In this document: one piece after another, positions 10,751-22,300 of the stretch | Layout: each line of letters starts with the position of its first letter | Numbering within the stretch: position 1 is the first letter of the stretch | Translations under genes and position numbers: made by a program | NCBI GenBank assembly: GCA_011947345.1 | Contig: JAAVTG010000554.1 | Location: 992,001-1,056,000, forward strand | DNA: 64,000 nucleotides | Direction: 5' to 3' | Source of the DNA: Phytophthora quininea | Taxonomy: Eukaryota > Oomycota > Peronosporomycetes > Peronosporales > Peronosporaceae | Notes under the pieces: generated by a model | What the model was told of the DNA's origin: nothing | The model's input: only the letters and a program-made list of their open reading frames with translations | The model's database searches: none

Positions 10751-11176
10751 CAGGCCTTCGCGTCCAGGAGAAAATCATGATAAATCTGATAATCGTATGA
10801 AAAACTTGAATTATATCGTAAAGTACCTGTGCCAAGTGGCGTTTTTATACCCGACTTAATTAAGTACGAACCTCAACTCGAGCTGGCGAAAACGCGATGA
10901 CCTAGACTTTCGAGGACACTTCAGCATTGAAGGGCATATCCTCTCAAAGCGGAAGTCTTAAGCTAAGGGAGCCCCTTGGGGCCATAAACGTCCAACAGAC
11001 GGTCCCAAAAATTAAAAAGTTAAACCGCGTTGTATATTGACATTCTATGCAACAAAGTCGTGATATGCACAAAGATGCTCTAAACTGTATAACTTGTTAT
11101 AAATTTCATATTTAACTTACAATTGCTCATTCACTCACCCACCCACTCACTCACTCACTCACTCACTGTCCTTGCA
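10751..11176. other. Spacer without gene
   Basis: Between tRNA-Val and the tRNA-Glu array. I see only AT-rich sequence and the TCAC repeat at its right end. Confidence 0.6.
11127..11168. repeat. (CTCA)n microsatellite
   Basis: Imperfect TCAC/CACC tetramers that become a pure ACTC run, ending 9 bp before the first unit of the tRNA array. It marks the left edge of the array. Confidence 0.9.
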
Positions 11177-11489
11177 CACCAAGAGCGCGCAGCCAGCGCT
11201 GGGGTCGGCGACAGCGCCGTGGATCTGCTGAGAGACTGCGGTAGCTATCGTCGCGCGTGTAAGCGGTCTGTTGTCGCCAACGAAAGTCGGGCTGGTGATC
11301 CGTCTAGCGGTGAGTGATGTTGGTTGCCATGGAGTACGGGGCCGATCTAGTGCGTCGGCGAGTGTGTCGGGGAGGAACGGGCGCGCGTTGCGGTGGGGAT
11401 GACGCGTGCAGATGTGTGTGTGGTGTGCGACGCGTTGTAGCGCGTGGAGAGCGGTTTGTTGGGAGGTAAGGGTTGTTACGAGAAGGTAC

Positions 11490-11562
11490 TCCCAAATAGT
11501 CTAGGCGGTTAGGATACGTGGCTTTCACCCACGCGACCCGGGTTCGAGTCCCGGTTTGGGAA
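11490..11562 (+). tRNA. tRNA-Glu (TTC), array copy 1
   Basis: A 73-nt cloverleaf. Acceptor TCCCAAA pairs with TTTGGGA, followed by discriminator A. Anticodon stem CGTGG/CCACG holds loop CTTTCAC, anticodon TTC (Glu). The T arm is CCGGG-TTCGAGT-CCCGG. The internal A box (TAGTCTAGGCGGTTAGG, one extra G in the D loop against the common eukaryotic form) and B box GGTTCGAGTCC are intact. Followed by TCTTTTACT, a four-T terminator. Confidence 0.95.
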
Positions 11563-12083
11563 TCTTTTACTGTATCCACGCCCTTTATGTTGCTCGTTGA
11601 GGCTGCTCGCCGCGAACGGGCTGGTCCATTCTATGGCTTCTCTGGCCGTTTGCGCTGCGACTGGCTCGGACCGCGGCCGTGTGTTTGCCGCAGACGACGC
11701 GCGAACAAGTACACGACTGCTTGCAGCGGAAAACCGACCACCGACCGATGGTCGAGCTAGCCTCATCACCAAGAGCGCGCAGCCAGCGCTGGGGTCGGCG
11801 ACAGCGCCGTGGATCTGCTGAGAGACTGCGGTAGCTATCGTCGCGCGTGTAAGCGGTCTGTTGTCGCCAACGAAAGTCGGGCTGGCGATCCGTCTAGCGG
11901 TGAGTGATGTTGGTTGCCATGGAGTACGGGGCCGATCTAGTGCGTCGGCGAGTGTGTGTCGGGGAGGAACGGGCGCGCGTTGCGGTGGGGATGACGCGTG
12001 CAGATGTGTGTGTGCGGTGTGCGACGCGTTGTAGCGCGTGGAGAGCGGTTTGTTGGGAGGTAAGGGTTGTTACGAGAAGGTAC

Positions 12084-12156
12084 TCCCAAATAGTCTAGGC
12101 GGTTAGGATACGTGGCTTTCACCCACGCGACCCGGGTTCGAGTCCCGGTTTGGGAA
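12084..12156 (+). tRNA. tRNA-Glu (TTC), array copy 2
   Basis: Same 73 nt as copy 1, 594 bp on. Downstream run is only three T (TCTTTACT). Confidence 0.95.
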
Positions 12157-12676
12157 TCTTTACTGTATCCACGCCCTTTATGTTGCTCGTTGAGGCTGCT
12201 CGCCGCGAACGGGCTGGTCCATTCTATGGCTTCTCTGGCCGTTTGCGCTGCGACTGGCTCGGACCGCGGCCGTGTGTTTGCCGCAGACGACGCGCGAACA
12301 AGTACACGACTGCTTGCAGCGGAAAACCGACCACCGACCGATGGTCGAGCTAGCCTCATCACCAAGAGCGCGCAGCCAGCGCTGGGGTCGGCGACAGCGC
12401 CGTGGATCTGCTGAGAGACTGCGGTAGCTATCGTCGCGCGTGTAAGCGGTCTGTTGTCGCCAACGAAAGTCGGGCTGGCGATCCGTCTAGCGGTGAGTGA
12501 TGTTGGTTGCCATGGAGTACGGGGCCGATCTAGTGCGTCGGCGAGTGTGTGTCGGGGAGGAACGGGCGCGCGTTGCGATGGGGATCACGCGTGCAGATGT
12601 GTGTGTGCGGTGTGCGACGCGTTGTAGCGCGTGGAGAGCGGTTTGTTGGGAGGTAAGGGTTGTTACGAGAAGGTAC

Positions 12677-12749
12677 TCCCAAATAGTCTAGGCGGTTAGG
12701 ATACGTGGCTTTCACCCACGCGACCCGGGTTCGAGTCCCGGTTTGGGAA
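12677..12749 (+). tRNA. tRNA-Glu (TTC), array copy 3
   Basis: 593 bp after copy 2. Three-T run followed by CC (TCTTTCCT). Confidence 0.95.
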
Positions 12750-13269
12750 TCTTTCCTGTATCCACGCCCTTTATGTTGCTCGTTGAGGCTGCTCGCCGCG
12801 AACGGGCTGGTCCATTCTATGGCTTCTCTGGCCGTTTGCGCTGCGACTGGCTCGGACCGCGGCCGTGTGTTTGCCGCAGACGACGCGCGAACAAGTACAC
12901 GACTGCTTGCAGCGGAAAACCGACCACCGACCGATGGTCGAGCTAGCCTCATCACCAAGAGCGCGCAGCCAGCGCTGGGGTCGGCGACAGCGCCGTGGAT
13001 CTGCTGAGAGACTGCGGTAGCTATCGTCGCGCGTGTAAGCGGTCTGTTGTCGCCAACGAAAGTCGGGCTGGCGATCCGTCTAGCGGTGAGTGATGTTGGT
13101 TGCCATGGAGTACGGGGCCGATCTAGTGCGTCGGCGAGTGTGTGTCGGGGAGGAACGGGCGCGCGTTGCGATGGGGATGACGCGTGCAGATGTGTGTGTG
13201 CGGTGTGCGACGCGTTGTAGCGCGTGGAGAGCGGTTTGTTGGGAGGTAAGGGTTGTTACGAGAAGGTAC

Positions 13270-13342
13270 TCCCAAATAGTCTAGGCGGTTAGGATACGTG
13301 GCTTTCACCCACGCGACCCGGGTTCGAGTCCCGGTTTGGGAA
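13270..13342 (+). tRNA. tRNA-Glu (TTC), array copy 4
   Basis: 593 bp after copy 3. Three-T run (TCTTTACT). Confidence 0.95.
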
Positions 13343-13862
13343 TCTTTACTGTATCCACGCCCTTTATGTTGCTCGTTGAGGCTGCTCGCCGCGAACGGGC
13401 TGGTCCATTCTATGGCTTCTCTGGCCGTTTGCGCTGCGACTGGCTCGGACCGCGGCCGTGTGTTTGCCGCAGACGACGCGCGAACAAGTACACGACTGCT
13501 TGCAGCGGAAAACCGACCACCGACCGATGGTCGAGCTAGCCTCATCACCAAGAGCGCGCAGCCAGCGCTGGGGTCGGCGACAGCGCCGTGGATCTGCTGA
13601 GAGACTGCGGTAGCTATCGTCGCGCGTGTAAGCGGTCTGTTGTCGCCAACGAAAGTCGGGCTGGCGATCCGTCTAGCGGTGAGTGATGTTGGTTGCCATG
13701 GAGTACGGGGCCGATCTAGTGCGTCGGCGAGTGTGTGTCGGGGAGGAACGGGCGCGCGTTGCGGTGGGGATCACGCGTGCAGATGTGTGTGTGCGGTGTG
13801 CGACGCGTTGTAGCGCGTGGAGAGCGGTTTGTTGGGAGGTAAGGGTTGTTACGAGAAGGTAC

Positions 13863-13935
13863 TCCCAAATAGTCTAGGCGGTTAGGATACGTGGCTTTCA
13901 CCCACGCGACCCGGGTTCGAGTCCCGGTTTGGGAA
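13863..13935 (+). tRNA. tRNA-Glu (TTC), array copy 5
   Basis: 593 bp after copy 4. Four-T run then CC. The following spacer has lost one G (near 14164). Confidence 0.95.
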
Positions 13936-14455
13936 TCTTTTCCTGTATCCACGCCCTTTATGTTGCTCGTTGAGGCTGCTCGCCGCGAACGGGCTGGTCC
14001 ATTCTATGGCTTCTCTGGCCGTTTGCGCTGCGACTGGCTCGGACCGCGGCCGTGTGTTTGCCGCAGACGACGCGCGAACAAGTACACGACTGCTTGCAGC
14101 GGAAAACCGACCACCGACCGATGGTCGAGCTAGCCTCATCACCAAGAGCGCGCAGCCAGCGCTGGGTCGGCGACAGCGCCGTGGATCTGCTGAGAGACTG
14201 CGGTAGCTATCGTCGCGCGTGTAAGCGGTCTGTTGTCGCCAACGAAAGTCGGGCTGGCGATCCGTCTAGCGGTGAGTGATGTTGGTTGCCATGGAGTACG
14301 GGGCCGATCTAGTGCGTCGGCGAGTGTGTGTCGGGGAGGAACGGGCGCGCGTTGCGGTGGGGATCACGCGTGCAGATGTGTGTGTGCGGTGTGCGACGCG
14401 TTGTAGCGCGTGGAGAGCGGTTTGTTGGGAGGTAAGGGTTGTTACGAGAAGGTAC

Positions 14456-14528
14456 TCCCAAATAGTCTAGGCGGTTAGGATACGTGGCTTTCACCCACGC
14501 GACCCGGGTTCGAGTCCCGGTTTGGGAA
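14456..14528 (+). tRNA. tRNA-Glu (TTC), array copy 6
   Basis: 593 bp after copy 5. Three-T run (TCTTTACT). Confidence 0.95.
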
Positions 14529-15048
14529 TCTTTACTGTATCCACGCCCTTTATGTTGCTCGTTGAGGCTGCTCGCCGCGAACGGGCTGGTCCATTCTATG
14601 GCTTCTCTGGCCGTTTGCGCTGCGACTGGCTCGGACCGCGGCCGTGTGTTTGCCGCAGACGACGCGCGAACAAGTACACGACTGCTTGCAGCGGAAAACC
14701 GACCACCGACCGATGGTCGAGCTAGCCTCATCACCAAGAGCGCGCAGCCAGCGCTGGGGTCGGCGACAGCGCCGTGGATCTGCTGAGAGACTGCGGTAGC
14801 TATCGTCGCGCGTGTAAGCGGTCTGTTGTCGCCAACGAAAGTCGGGCTGGCGATCCGTCTAGCGGTGAGTGATGTTGGTTGCCATGGAGTACGGGGCCGA
14901 TCTAGTGCGTCGGCGAGTGTGTGTCGGGGAGGAACGGGCGCGCGTTGCGATGGGGATCACGCGTGCAGATGTGTGTGTGCGGTGTGCGACGCGTTGTAGC
15001 GCGTGGAGAGCGGTTTGTTGGGAGGTAAGGGTTGTTACGAGAAGGTAC

Positions 15049-15121
15049 TCCCAAATAGTCTAGGCGGTTAGGATACGTGGCTTTCACCCACGCGACCCGG
15101 GTTCGAGTCCCGGTTTGGGAA
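15049..15121 (+). tRNA. tRNA-Glu (TTC), array copy 7
   Basis: 593 bp after copy 6. Four-T terminator (TCTTTTACT). Confidence 0.95.
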
Positions 15122-15642
15122 TCTTTTACTGTATCCACGCCCTTTATGTTGCTCGTTGAGGCTGCTCGCCGCGAACGGGCTGGTCCATTCTATGGCTTCT
15201 CTGGCCGTTTGCGCTGCGACTGGCTCGGACCGCGGCCGTGTGTTTGCCGCAGACGACGCGCGAACAAGTACACGACTGCTTGCAGCGGAAAACCGACCAC
15301 CGACCGATGGTCGAGCTAGCCTCATCACCAAGAGCGCGCAGCCAGCGCTGGGGTCGGCGACAGCGCCGTGGATCTGCTGAGAGACTGCGGTAGCTATCGT
15401 CGCGCGTGTAAGCGGTCTGTTGTCGCCAACGAAAGTCGGGCTGGCGATCCGTCTAGCGGTGAGTGATGTTGGTTGCCATGGAGTACGGGGCCGATCTAGT
15501 GCGTCGGCGAGTGTGTGTCGGGGAGGAACGGGCGCGCGTTGCGATGGGGATCACGCGTGCAGATGTGTGTGTGCGGTGTGCGACGCGTTGTAGCGCGTGG
15601 AGAGCGGTTTGTTGGGAGGTAAGGGTTGTTACGAGAAGGTAC

Positions 15643-15715
15643 TCCCAAATAGTCTAGGCGGTTAGGATACGTGGCTTTCACCCACGCGACCCGGGTTCGA
15701 GTCCCGGTTTGGGAA
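15643..15715 (+). tRNA. tRNA-Glu (TTC), array copy 8
   Basis: 594 bp after copy 7. Four-T terminator, spacer type GCGATGGGGATCAC. Confidence 0.95.
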
Positions 15716-16236
15716 TCTTTTACTGTATCCACGCCCTTTATGTTGCTCGTTGAGGCTGCTCGCCGCGAACGGGCTGGTCCATTCTATGGCTTCTCTGGCC
15801 GTTTGCGCTGCGACTGGCTCGGACCGCGGCCGTGTGTTTGCCGCAGACGACGCGCGAACAAGTACACGACTGCTTGCAGCGGAAAACCGACCACCGACCG
15901 ATGGTCGAGCTAGCCTCATCACCAAGAGCGCGCAGCCAGCGCTGGGGTCGGCGACAGCGCCGTGGATCTGCTGAGAGACTGCGGTAGCTATCGTCGCGCG
16001 TGTAAGCGGTCTGTTGTCGCCAACGAAAGTCGGGCTGGCGATCCGTCTAGCGGTGAGTGATGTTGGTTGCCATGGAGTACGGGGCCGATCTAGTGCGTCG
16101 GCGAGTGTGTGTCGGGGAGGAACGGGCGCGCGTTGCGATGGGGATCACGCGTGCAGATGTGTGTGTGCGGTGTGCGACGCGTTGTAGCGCGTGGAGAGCG
16201 GTTTGTTGGGAGGTAAGGGTTGTTACGAGAAGGTAC

Positions 16237-16309
16237 TCCCAAATAGTCTAGGCGGTTAGGATACGTGGCTTTCACCCACGCGACCCGGGTTCGAGTCCCG
16301 GTTTGGGAA
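16237..16309 (+). tRNA. tRNA-Glu (TTC), array copy 9
   Basis: 594 bp after copy 8. Four-T terminator; at every variable site I compared, its unit matches copy 8. Confidence 0.95.
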
Positions 16310-16830
16310 TCTTTTACTGTATCCACGCCCTTTATGTTGCTCGTTGAGGCTGCTCGCCGCGAACGGGCTGGTCCATTCTATGGCTTCTCTGGCCGTTTGC
16401 GCTGCGACTGGCTCGGACCGCGGCCGTGTGTTTGCCGCAGACGACGCGCGAACAAGTACACGACTGCTTGCAGCGGAAAACCGACCACCGACCGATGGTC
16501 GAGCTAGCCTCATCACCAAGAGCGCGCAGCCAGCGCTGGGGTCGGCGACAGCGCCGTGGATCTGCTGAGAGACTGCGGTAGCTATCGTCGCGCGTGTAAG
16601 CGGTCTGTTGTCGCCAACGAAAGTCGGGCTGGCGATCCGTCTAGCGGTGAGTGATGTTGGTTGCCATGGAGTACGGGGCCGATCTAGTGCGTCGGCGAGT
16701 GTGTGTCGGGGAGGAACGGGCGCGCGTTGCGATGGGGATCACGCGTGCAGATGTGTGTGTGCGGTGTGCGACGCGTTGTAGCGCGTGGAGAGCGGTTTGT
16801 TGGGAGGTAAGGGTTGTTACGAGAAGGTAC

Positions 16831-16903
16831 TCCCAAATAGTCTAGGCGGTTAGGATACGTGGCTTTCACCCACGCGACCCGGGTTCGAGTCCCGGTTTGG
16901 GAA
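16831..16903 (+). tRNA. tRNA-Glu (TTC), array copy 10
   Basis: 594 bp after copy 9. Four-T run then CC. Confidence 0.95.
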
Positions 16904-17424
16904 TCTTTTCCTGTATCCACGCCCTTTATGTTGCTCGTTGAGGCTGCTCGCCGCGAACGGGCTGGTCCATTCTATGGCTTCTCTGGCCGTTTGCGCTGCG
17001 ACTGGCTCGGACCGCGGCCGTGTGTTTGCCGCAGACGACGCGCGAACAAGTACACGACTGCTTGCAGCGGAAAACCGACCACCGACCGATGGTCGAGCTA
17101 GCCTCATCACCAAGAGCGCGCAGCCAGCGCTGGGGTCGGCGACAGCGCCGTGGATCTGCTGAGAGACTGCGGTAGCTATCGTCGCGCGTGTAAGCGGTCT
17201 GTTGTCGCCAACGAAAGTCGGGCTGGCGATCCGTCTAGCGGTGAGTGATGTTGGTTGCCATGGAGTACGGGGCCGATCTAGTGCGTCGGCGAGTGTGTGT
17301 CGGGGAGGAACGGGCGCGCGTTGCGATGGGGATCACGCGTGCAGATGTGTGTGTGCGGTGTGCGACGCGTTGTAGCGCGTGGAGAGCGGTTTGTTGGGAG
17401 GTAAGGGTTGTTACGAGAAGGTAC

Positions 17425-17497
17425 TCCCAAATAGTCTAGGCGGTTAGGATACGTGGCTTTCACCCACGCGACCCGGGTTCGAGTCCCGGTTTGGGAA
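17425..17497 (+). tRNA. tRNA-Glu (TTC), array copy 11
   Basis: 594 bp after copy 10. Four-T terminator then A. Confidence 0.95.
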
Positions 17498-18018
17498 TCT
17501 TTTACTGTATCCACGCCCTTTATGTTGCTCGTTGAGGCTGCTCGCCGCGAACGGGCTGGTCCATTCTATGGCTTCTCTGGCCGTTTGCGCTGCGACTGGC
17601 TCGGACCGCGGCCGTGTGTTTGCCGCAGACGACGCGCGAACAAGTACACGACTGCTTGCAGCGGAAAACCGACCACCGACCGATGGTCGAGCTAGCCTCA
17701 TCACCAAGAGCGCGCAGCCAGCGCTGGGGTCGGCGACAGCGCCGTGGATCTGCTGAGAGACTGCGGTAGCTATCGTCGCGCGTGTAAGCGGTCTGTTGTC
17801 GCCAACGAAAGTCGGGCTGGCGATCCGTCTAGCGGTGAGTGATGTTGGTTGCCATGGAGTACGGGGCCGATCTAGTGCGTCGGCGAGTGTGTGTCGGGGA
17901 GGAACGGGCGCGCGTTGCGGTGGGGATCACGCGTGCAGATGTGTGTGTGCGGTGTGCGACGCGTTGTAGCGCGTGGAGAGCGGTTTGTTGGGAGGTAAGG
18001 GTTGTTACGAGAAGGTAC

Positions 18019-18091
18019 TCCCAAATAGTCTAGGCGGTTAGGATACGTGGCTTTCACCCACGCGACCCGGGTTCGAGTCCCGGTTTGGGAA
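18019..18091 (+). tRNA. tRNA-Glu (TTC), array copy 12
   Basis: 594 bp after copy 11. Four-T run then CC. The preceding spacer is of the GCGGTGGGG type. Confidence 0.95.
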
Positions 18092-18612
18092 TCTTTTCCT
18101 GTATCCACGCCCTTTATGTTGCTCGTTGAGGCTGCTCGCCGCGAACGGGCTGGTCCATTCTATGGCTTCTCTGGCCGTTTGCGCTGCGACTGGCTCGGAC
18201 CGCGGCCGTGTGTTTGCCGCAGACGACGCGCGAACAAGTACACGACTGCTTGCAGCGGAAAACCGACCACCGACCGATGGTCGAGCTAGCCTCATCACCA
18301 AGAGCGCGCAGCCAGCGCTGGGGTCGGCGACAGCGCCGTGGATCTGCTGAGAGACTGCGGTAGCTATCGTCGCGCGTGTAAGCGGTCTGTTGTCGCCAAC
18401 GAAAGTCGGGCTGGCGATCCGTCTAGCGGTGAGTGATGTTGGTTGCCATGGAGTACGGGGCCGATCTAGTGCGTCGGCGAGTGTGTGTCGGGGAGGAACG
18501 GGCGCGCGTTGCGATGGGGATCACGCGTGCAGATGTGTGTGTGCGGTGTGCGACGCGTTGTAGCGCGTGGAGAGCGGTTTGTTGGGAGGTAAGGGTTGTT
18601 ACGAGAAGGTAC

Positions 18613-18685
18613 TCCCAAATAGTCTAGGCGGTTAGGATACGTGGCTTTCACCCACGCGACCCGGGTTCGAGTCCCGGTTTGGGAA
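18613..18685 (+). tRNA. tRNA-Glu (TTC), array copy 13
   Basis: 594 bp after copy 12. Three-T run (TCTTTACT). Confidence 0.95.
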
Positions 18686-19205
18686 TCTTTACTGTATCCA
18701 CGCCCTTTATGTTGCTCGTTGAGGCTGCTCGCCGCGAACGGGCTGGTCCATTCTATGGCTTCTCTGGCCGTTTGCGCTGCGACTGGCTCGGACCGCGGCC
18801 GTGTGTTTGCCGCAGACGACGCGCGAACAAGTACACGACTGCTTGCAGCGGAAAACCGACCACCGACCGATGGTCGAGCTAGCCTCATCACCAAGAGCGC
18901 GCAGCCAGCGCTGGGGTCGGCGACAGCGCCGTGGATCTGCTGAGAGACTGCGGTAGCTATCGTCGCGCGTGTAAGCGGTCTGTTGTCGCCAACGAAAGTC
19001 GGGCTGGCGATCCGTCTAGCGGTGAGTGATGTTGGTTGCCATGGAGTACGGGGCCGATCTAGTGCGTCGGCGAGTGTGTGTCGGGGAGGAACGGGCGCGC
19101 GTTGCGGTGGGGATCACGCGTGCAGATGTGTGTGTGCGGTGTGCGACGCGTTGTAGCGCGTGGAGAGCGGTTTGTTGGGAGGTAAGGGTTGTTACGAGAA
19201 GGTAC

Positions 19206-19278
19206 TCCCAAATAGTCTAGGCGGTTAGGATACGTGGCTTTCACCCACGCGACCCGGGTTCGAGTCCCGGTTTGGGAA
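19206..19278 (+). tRNA. tRNA-Glu (TTC), array copy 14 (last)
   Basis: 593 bp after copy 13. Four-T terminator. Unit homology ends about 65 bp further on. Confidence 0.95.
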
Positions 19279-19343
19279 TCTTTTACTGTATCCACGCCCT
19301 TTATGTTGCTCGTTGAGGCTGCTCGCCGTGAACGGGCTAGTGC

Positions 19344-22300
19344 ATCCGTCGAGCCATGATGTTGTGCCTTATACAGTGTTGCTCAATCCTTTCTCGCAGA
19401 CTATGAATTTATCGCGCTGGGCAAGCTATCCTTGAAGGAATACTTGAGCAACATAATCATCATACGAATCAAGCTGAATCAAGGCAGGAAGACCGCTGTA
19501 TCATACACGCAGATCCTTACACTACCGATACACAGAAGACACTCAAAATTTTCAAGAGGATCATAGCTCGGTTGGATCAACTGGGCGATTTAGTGAGTTC
19601 GACATCCTTGGTGTTGCGCAGAAAGAGTTAGTATTGATCTATCCGTTTTGCAAGTTGGGTTTTAGCACCATCCAAGGTGGACGCTTGCCCGGCATACCAG
19701 CGGTAGAGCTGGCTAAAACATGACTGAATGATGCATGAGTCACACTGGCACGCTTCCTGATCTAGTCGAATTACCCCACGTGGGAATAATTTTGTACGGA
19801 CGTTTGCTTAATTTCACCAGAGAAGAGGTCTTTCTGAAATATATAGCTGTGGCGACCCACGCGACGTTGTCGCACTGGACTGTATCACTCTGGCCCTGGT
19901 CTAAGTAAAGCAGTGCTGAAAACTATCCAAGAGCATATCTGGCGGCGTGTCAGGCTCGATGCGCAGGCATCGGTGGAGGTCAGCGGACTTTGTAGTCGAA
20001 ATAAATTCCGAAGTCGGTGCTTGGTCAGAATGTGGTCTGAGTGATCTGGTGAATCTACCGTTACGGTACGATGGCGAGCAAGCAGGCAAGGCCTGGCGCA
20101 CAACGTTTGAGGAGGTCAGTCTCCAATATCCTGTGTATAACTCTCTTCCTGTTGCAGCAACTACCGTCGCCATTCACGCACACAACAAAACCGGGCCTAG
20201 TTCCAAGCAGGGAAGCATCGCTCAACCCCTAGCGCCTCCTTCGTTCTTGGCGGCCAGTCACATTTACCAACGCTCCCTCGGCTGTGGCTACAATAGTTGA
20301 GTTTTCCAGTCCTCAAAGCTGCGCATGGGCACACCTAAGTAGTGGCAACTGCAATTATTGACCATGCACATAGTTTCTCGCAGCACAAATCGACCAATCG
20401 CAACAGCAATGAAAGCCAAGGATCTTGTCGCCTTCCAAGGGTTTTGTGGGGGCGAATGCAGGGATTGCAGCGCATCTGAGCATGAACTTCCAAGATGAGC
20501 TTGCCAAGAAGCCAATCGAACGTACTTACACGAATCCTAATAAGGCACTAGCTTGACAGGGTTTTGCGGACCGGCTATCCGATTCATTGAAAGTGTTGTC
20601 ATCAGCGAAGATGTACCTGTCTTTAAACTCCTACACTGTACCGTCAATTTCAACATTGTCGTGCGTGTATTGATTACCAACAAGTACACAAAACTCAAGG
20701 GTTATACAGCCAAGGCGTGGACGCTCGCTCCCAAACTGAAAATGAAGACCAGGATGATTATTCAGAGCTTTGAAGCATCTTGATTAGCGCCTTTGCTGAG
20801 TGAATCGGCATTAGGAGGTCGATGTTTAAAGACAGCGACAACGAATTGGACGCGACGGATAAAGAACAATCATTTGATTCGCAGAAAAAAACGATAGAGG
20901 ACCACCGCTACTACCCCAATTGCGAGTCTTATCGAGGTTGTGACAGACGATATCAGTGCTACCGCGACATTAGGGGTCTGATGACAAGCTGGTAGTCATT
21001 CTGCAATTGCTACGAATCTTGCTGGTGGCCTCCCAAGATTTACAGGTGGAACAACTAATATTGCTGAAGCGGAACTCCTTGGACTATGGACCTCCAAACT
21101 GTGGATCTTCGGGGCGTAGCTGTTCCATTCGGAGAGACAGGGACCACATGAAATACATTATCGTATTTTACGGATAAAAATATTCTGATGTACCAGATGC
21201 CCGCCGTGTACTAGTGTTCTGTAGGATCACAAGATGCATTAATCGCGAATGATGCCCCTCGTTAACTTCGTGTAAGTTAGGATCGCAGATGACACTTGCC
21301 ACTCGACAATGACATTTGTCAATTGACGGTTTTGCCGGTTAAAACGATACAACTACTGAAAAATGTAAAAACTAATGTGGCCATTTTACAAAGCAGACGA
21401 TGCCTCGTGATATCTCTCTGCTTGGCGAGACCTTGGGCGTGGCTGAGATCTCTGCGCTAGCCAAAACAAGAAGAACAGGGACCGGAGTTCTCTTCGGACC
21501 TGCACCAACAACAGCGTACGTGCCGTTCATCCCGACCATTAGACTGCCTAGAACAAAACAGCTCACCTTTCCCTCACAACAGTAGCCTGTGTCTTTTGCC
21601 GCACCTTCCTCCGATAAGTCGATAAAAACCCCGAAAGATCGTTTAACAGTAATTTGCGTCTGAAATAGCTTGTACTTGCACCTCATTACGGACTTGCACT
21701 TCTAGGGAGTACAGAGTAGTTGACTTCGAACAGCACCACGTTTTGCATTGCTCGGTATGATGGGATCGGTACCGAACTATGACCTTGCAAAGTTTGAGCG
21801 CTGTATCATCCTAGATTTACGAAATTTAAACATTGTACGAAAAGTCCCGCCTTTCTTTGATCAGCAACTACCTAGTGCATAGAGTTCAGAATATCGTTCT
21901 GTATTGAATTCGATGCCGTGATACGGAACGATTCGCATAACTAATACCTTTTATTACCATTGTTATGCACCTGTAGTCTCACCCAGTATTAACGCTGATT
22001 TCGTGACGAAAAACGGCGATGAGCGTTATTTGGTTTGTTGGACATTTGCGCTTGCAGGACTTTAACCTCAATGATCGTAGTCCTTCGTGAGCAGGCTCAT
22101 CGCGAACATTCGTCACTGGTGCGTTCTACTGTACGCTGTGGAATTTAATGGGTACATCGGCACCCATGTCAACAATTCAGACGCAACATTTGCTGCCGAA
22201 CGATGACAGTGTTGGGGCTCTATTTTCTGACCTAGACGAGCCAAGAAGACTCAAGGCTTCCCTTGTACCCATTTTTTCGCGAATGTTTTTAAATCATTTA

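Larger units (their letters stand above)
11177..19343 (+). repeat. Tandem array of a 593/594-bp unit, each with one tRNA-Glu gene (about 13.8 units)
   Basis: Head-to-tail units start in the spacer (CACCAAGAGCGCGCAGCC at 11177) and end in the spacer after the fourteenth tRNA (about 19343). tRNA starts are 593 or 594 bp apart throughout. Units differ at only a few sites: GCGGTGGGG or GCGATGGGG, GGATGACG or GGATCACG, T3 or T4 and A or C after the tRNA, and one lost G near 14164. The first unit is the most diverged (lost GT near 11368, changed C near 11298), as edge units often are. The spacer is GC-rich (visible GC hairpin GCGCTG...CAGCGC at its start) and includes frames on both strands that I judge to be by-products. 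Near identity points to recent amplification or ongoing unequal exchange and gene conversion. Confidence 0.97.

Noticed and set aside
11123..19295. Repeated open frames of 64-142 codons on both strands in every array unit
   Set aside because: They are copies of the same GC-rich spacer and run straight through the tRNA gene. They change with single-base differences between units and show no domain or codon constraint.
11177..19343. CRISPR-like array
   Set aside because: The repeat unit is 593 bp with nearly identical spacers and an embedded tRNA, and the genome is eukaryotic.
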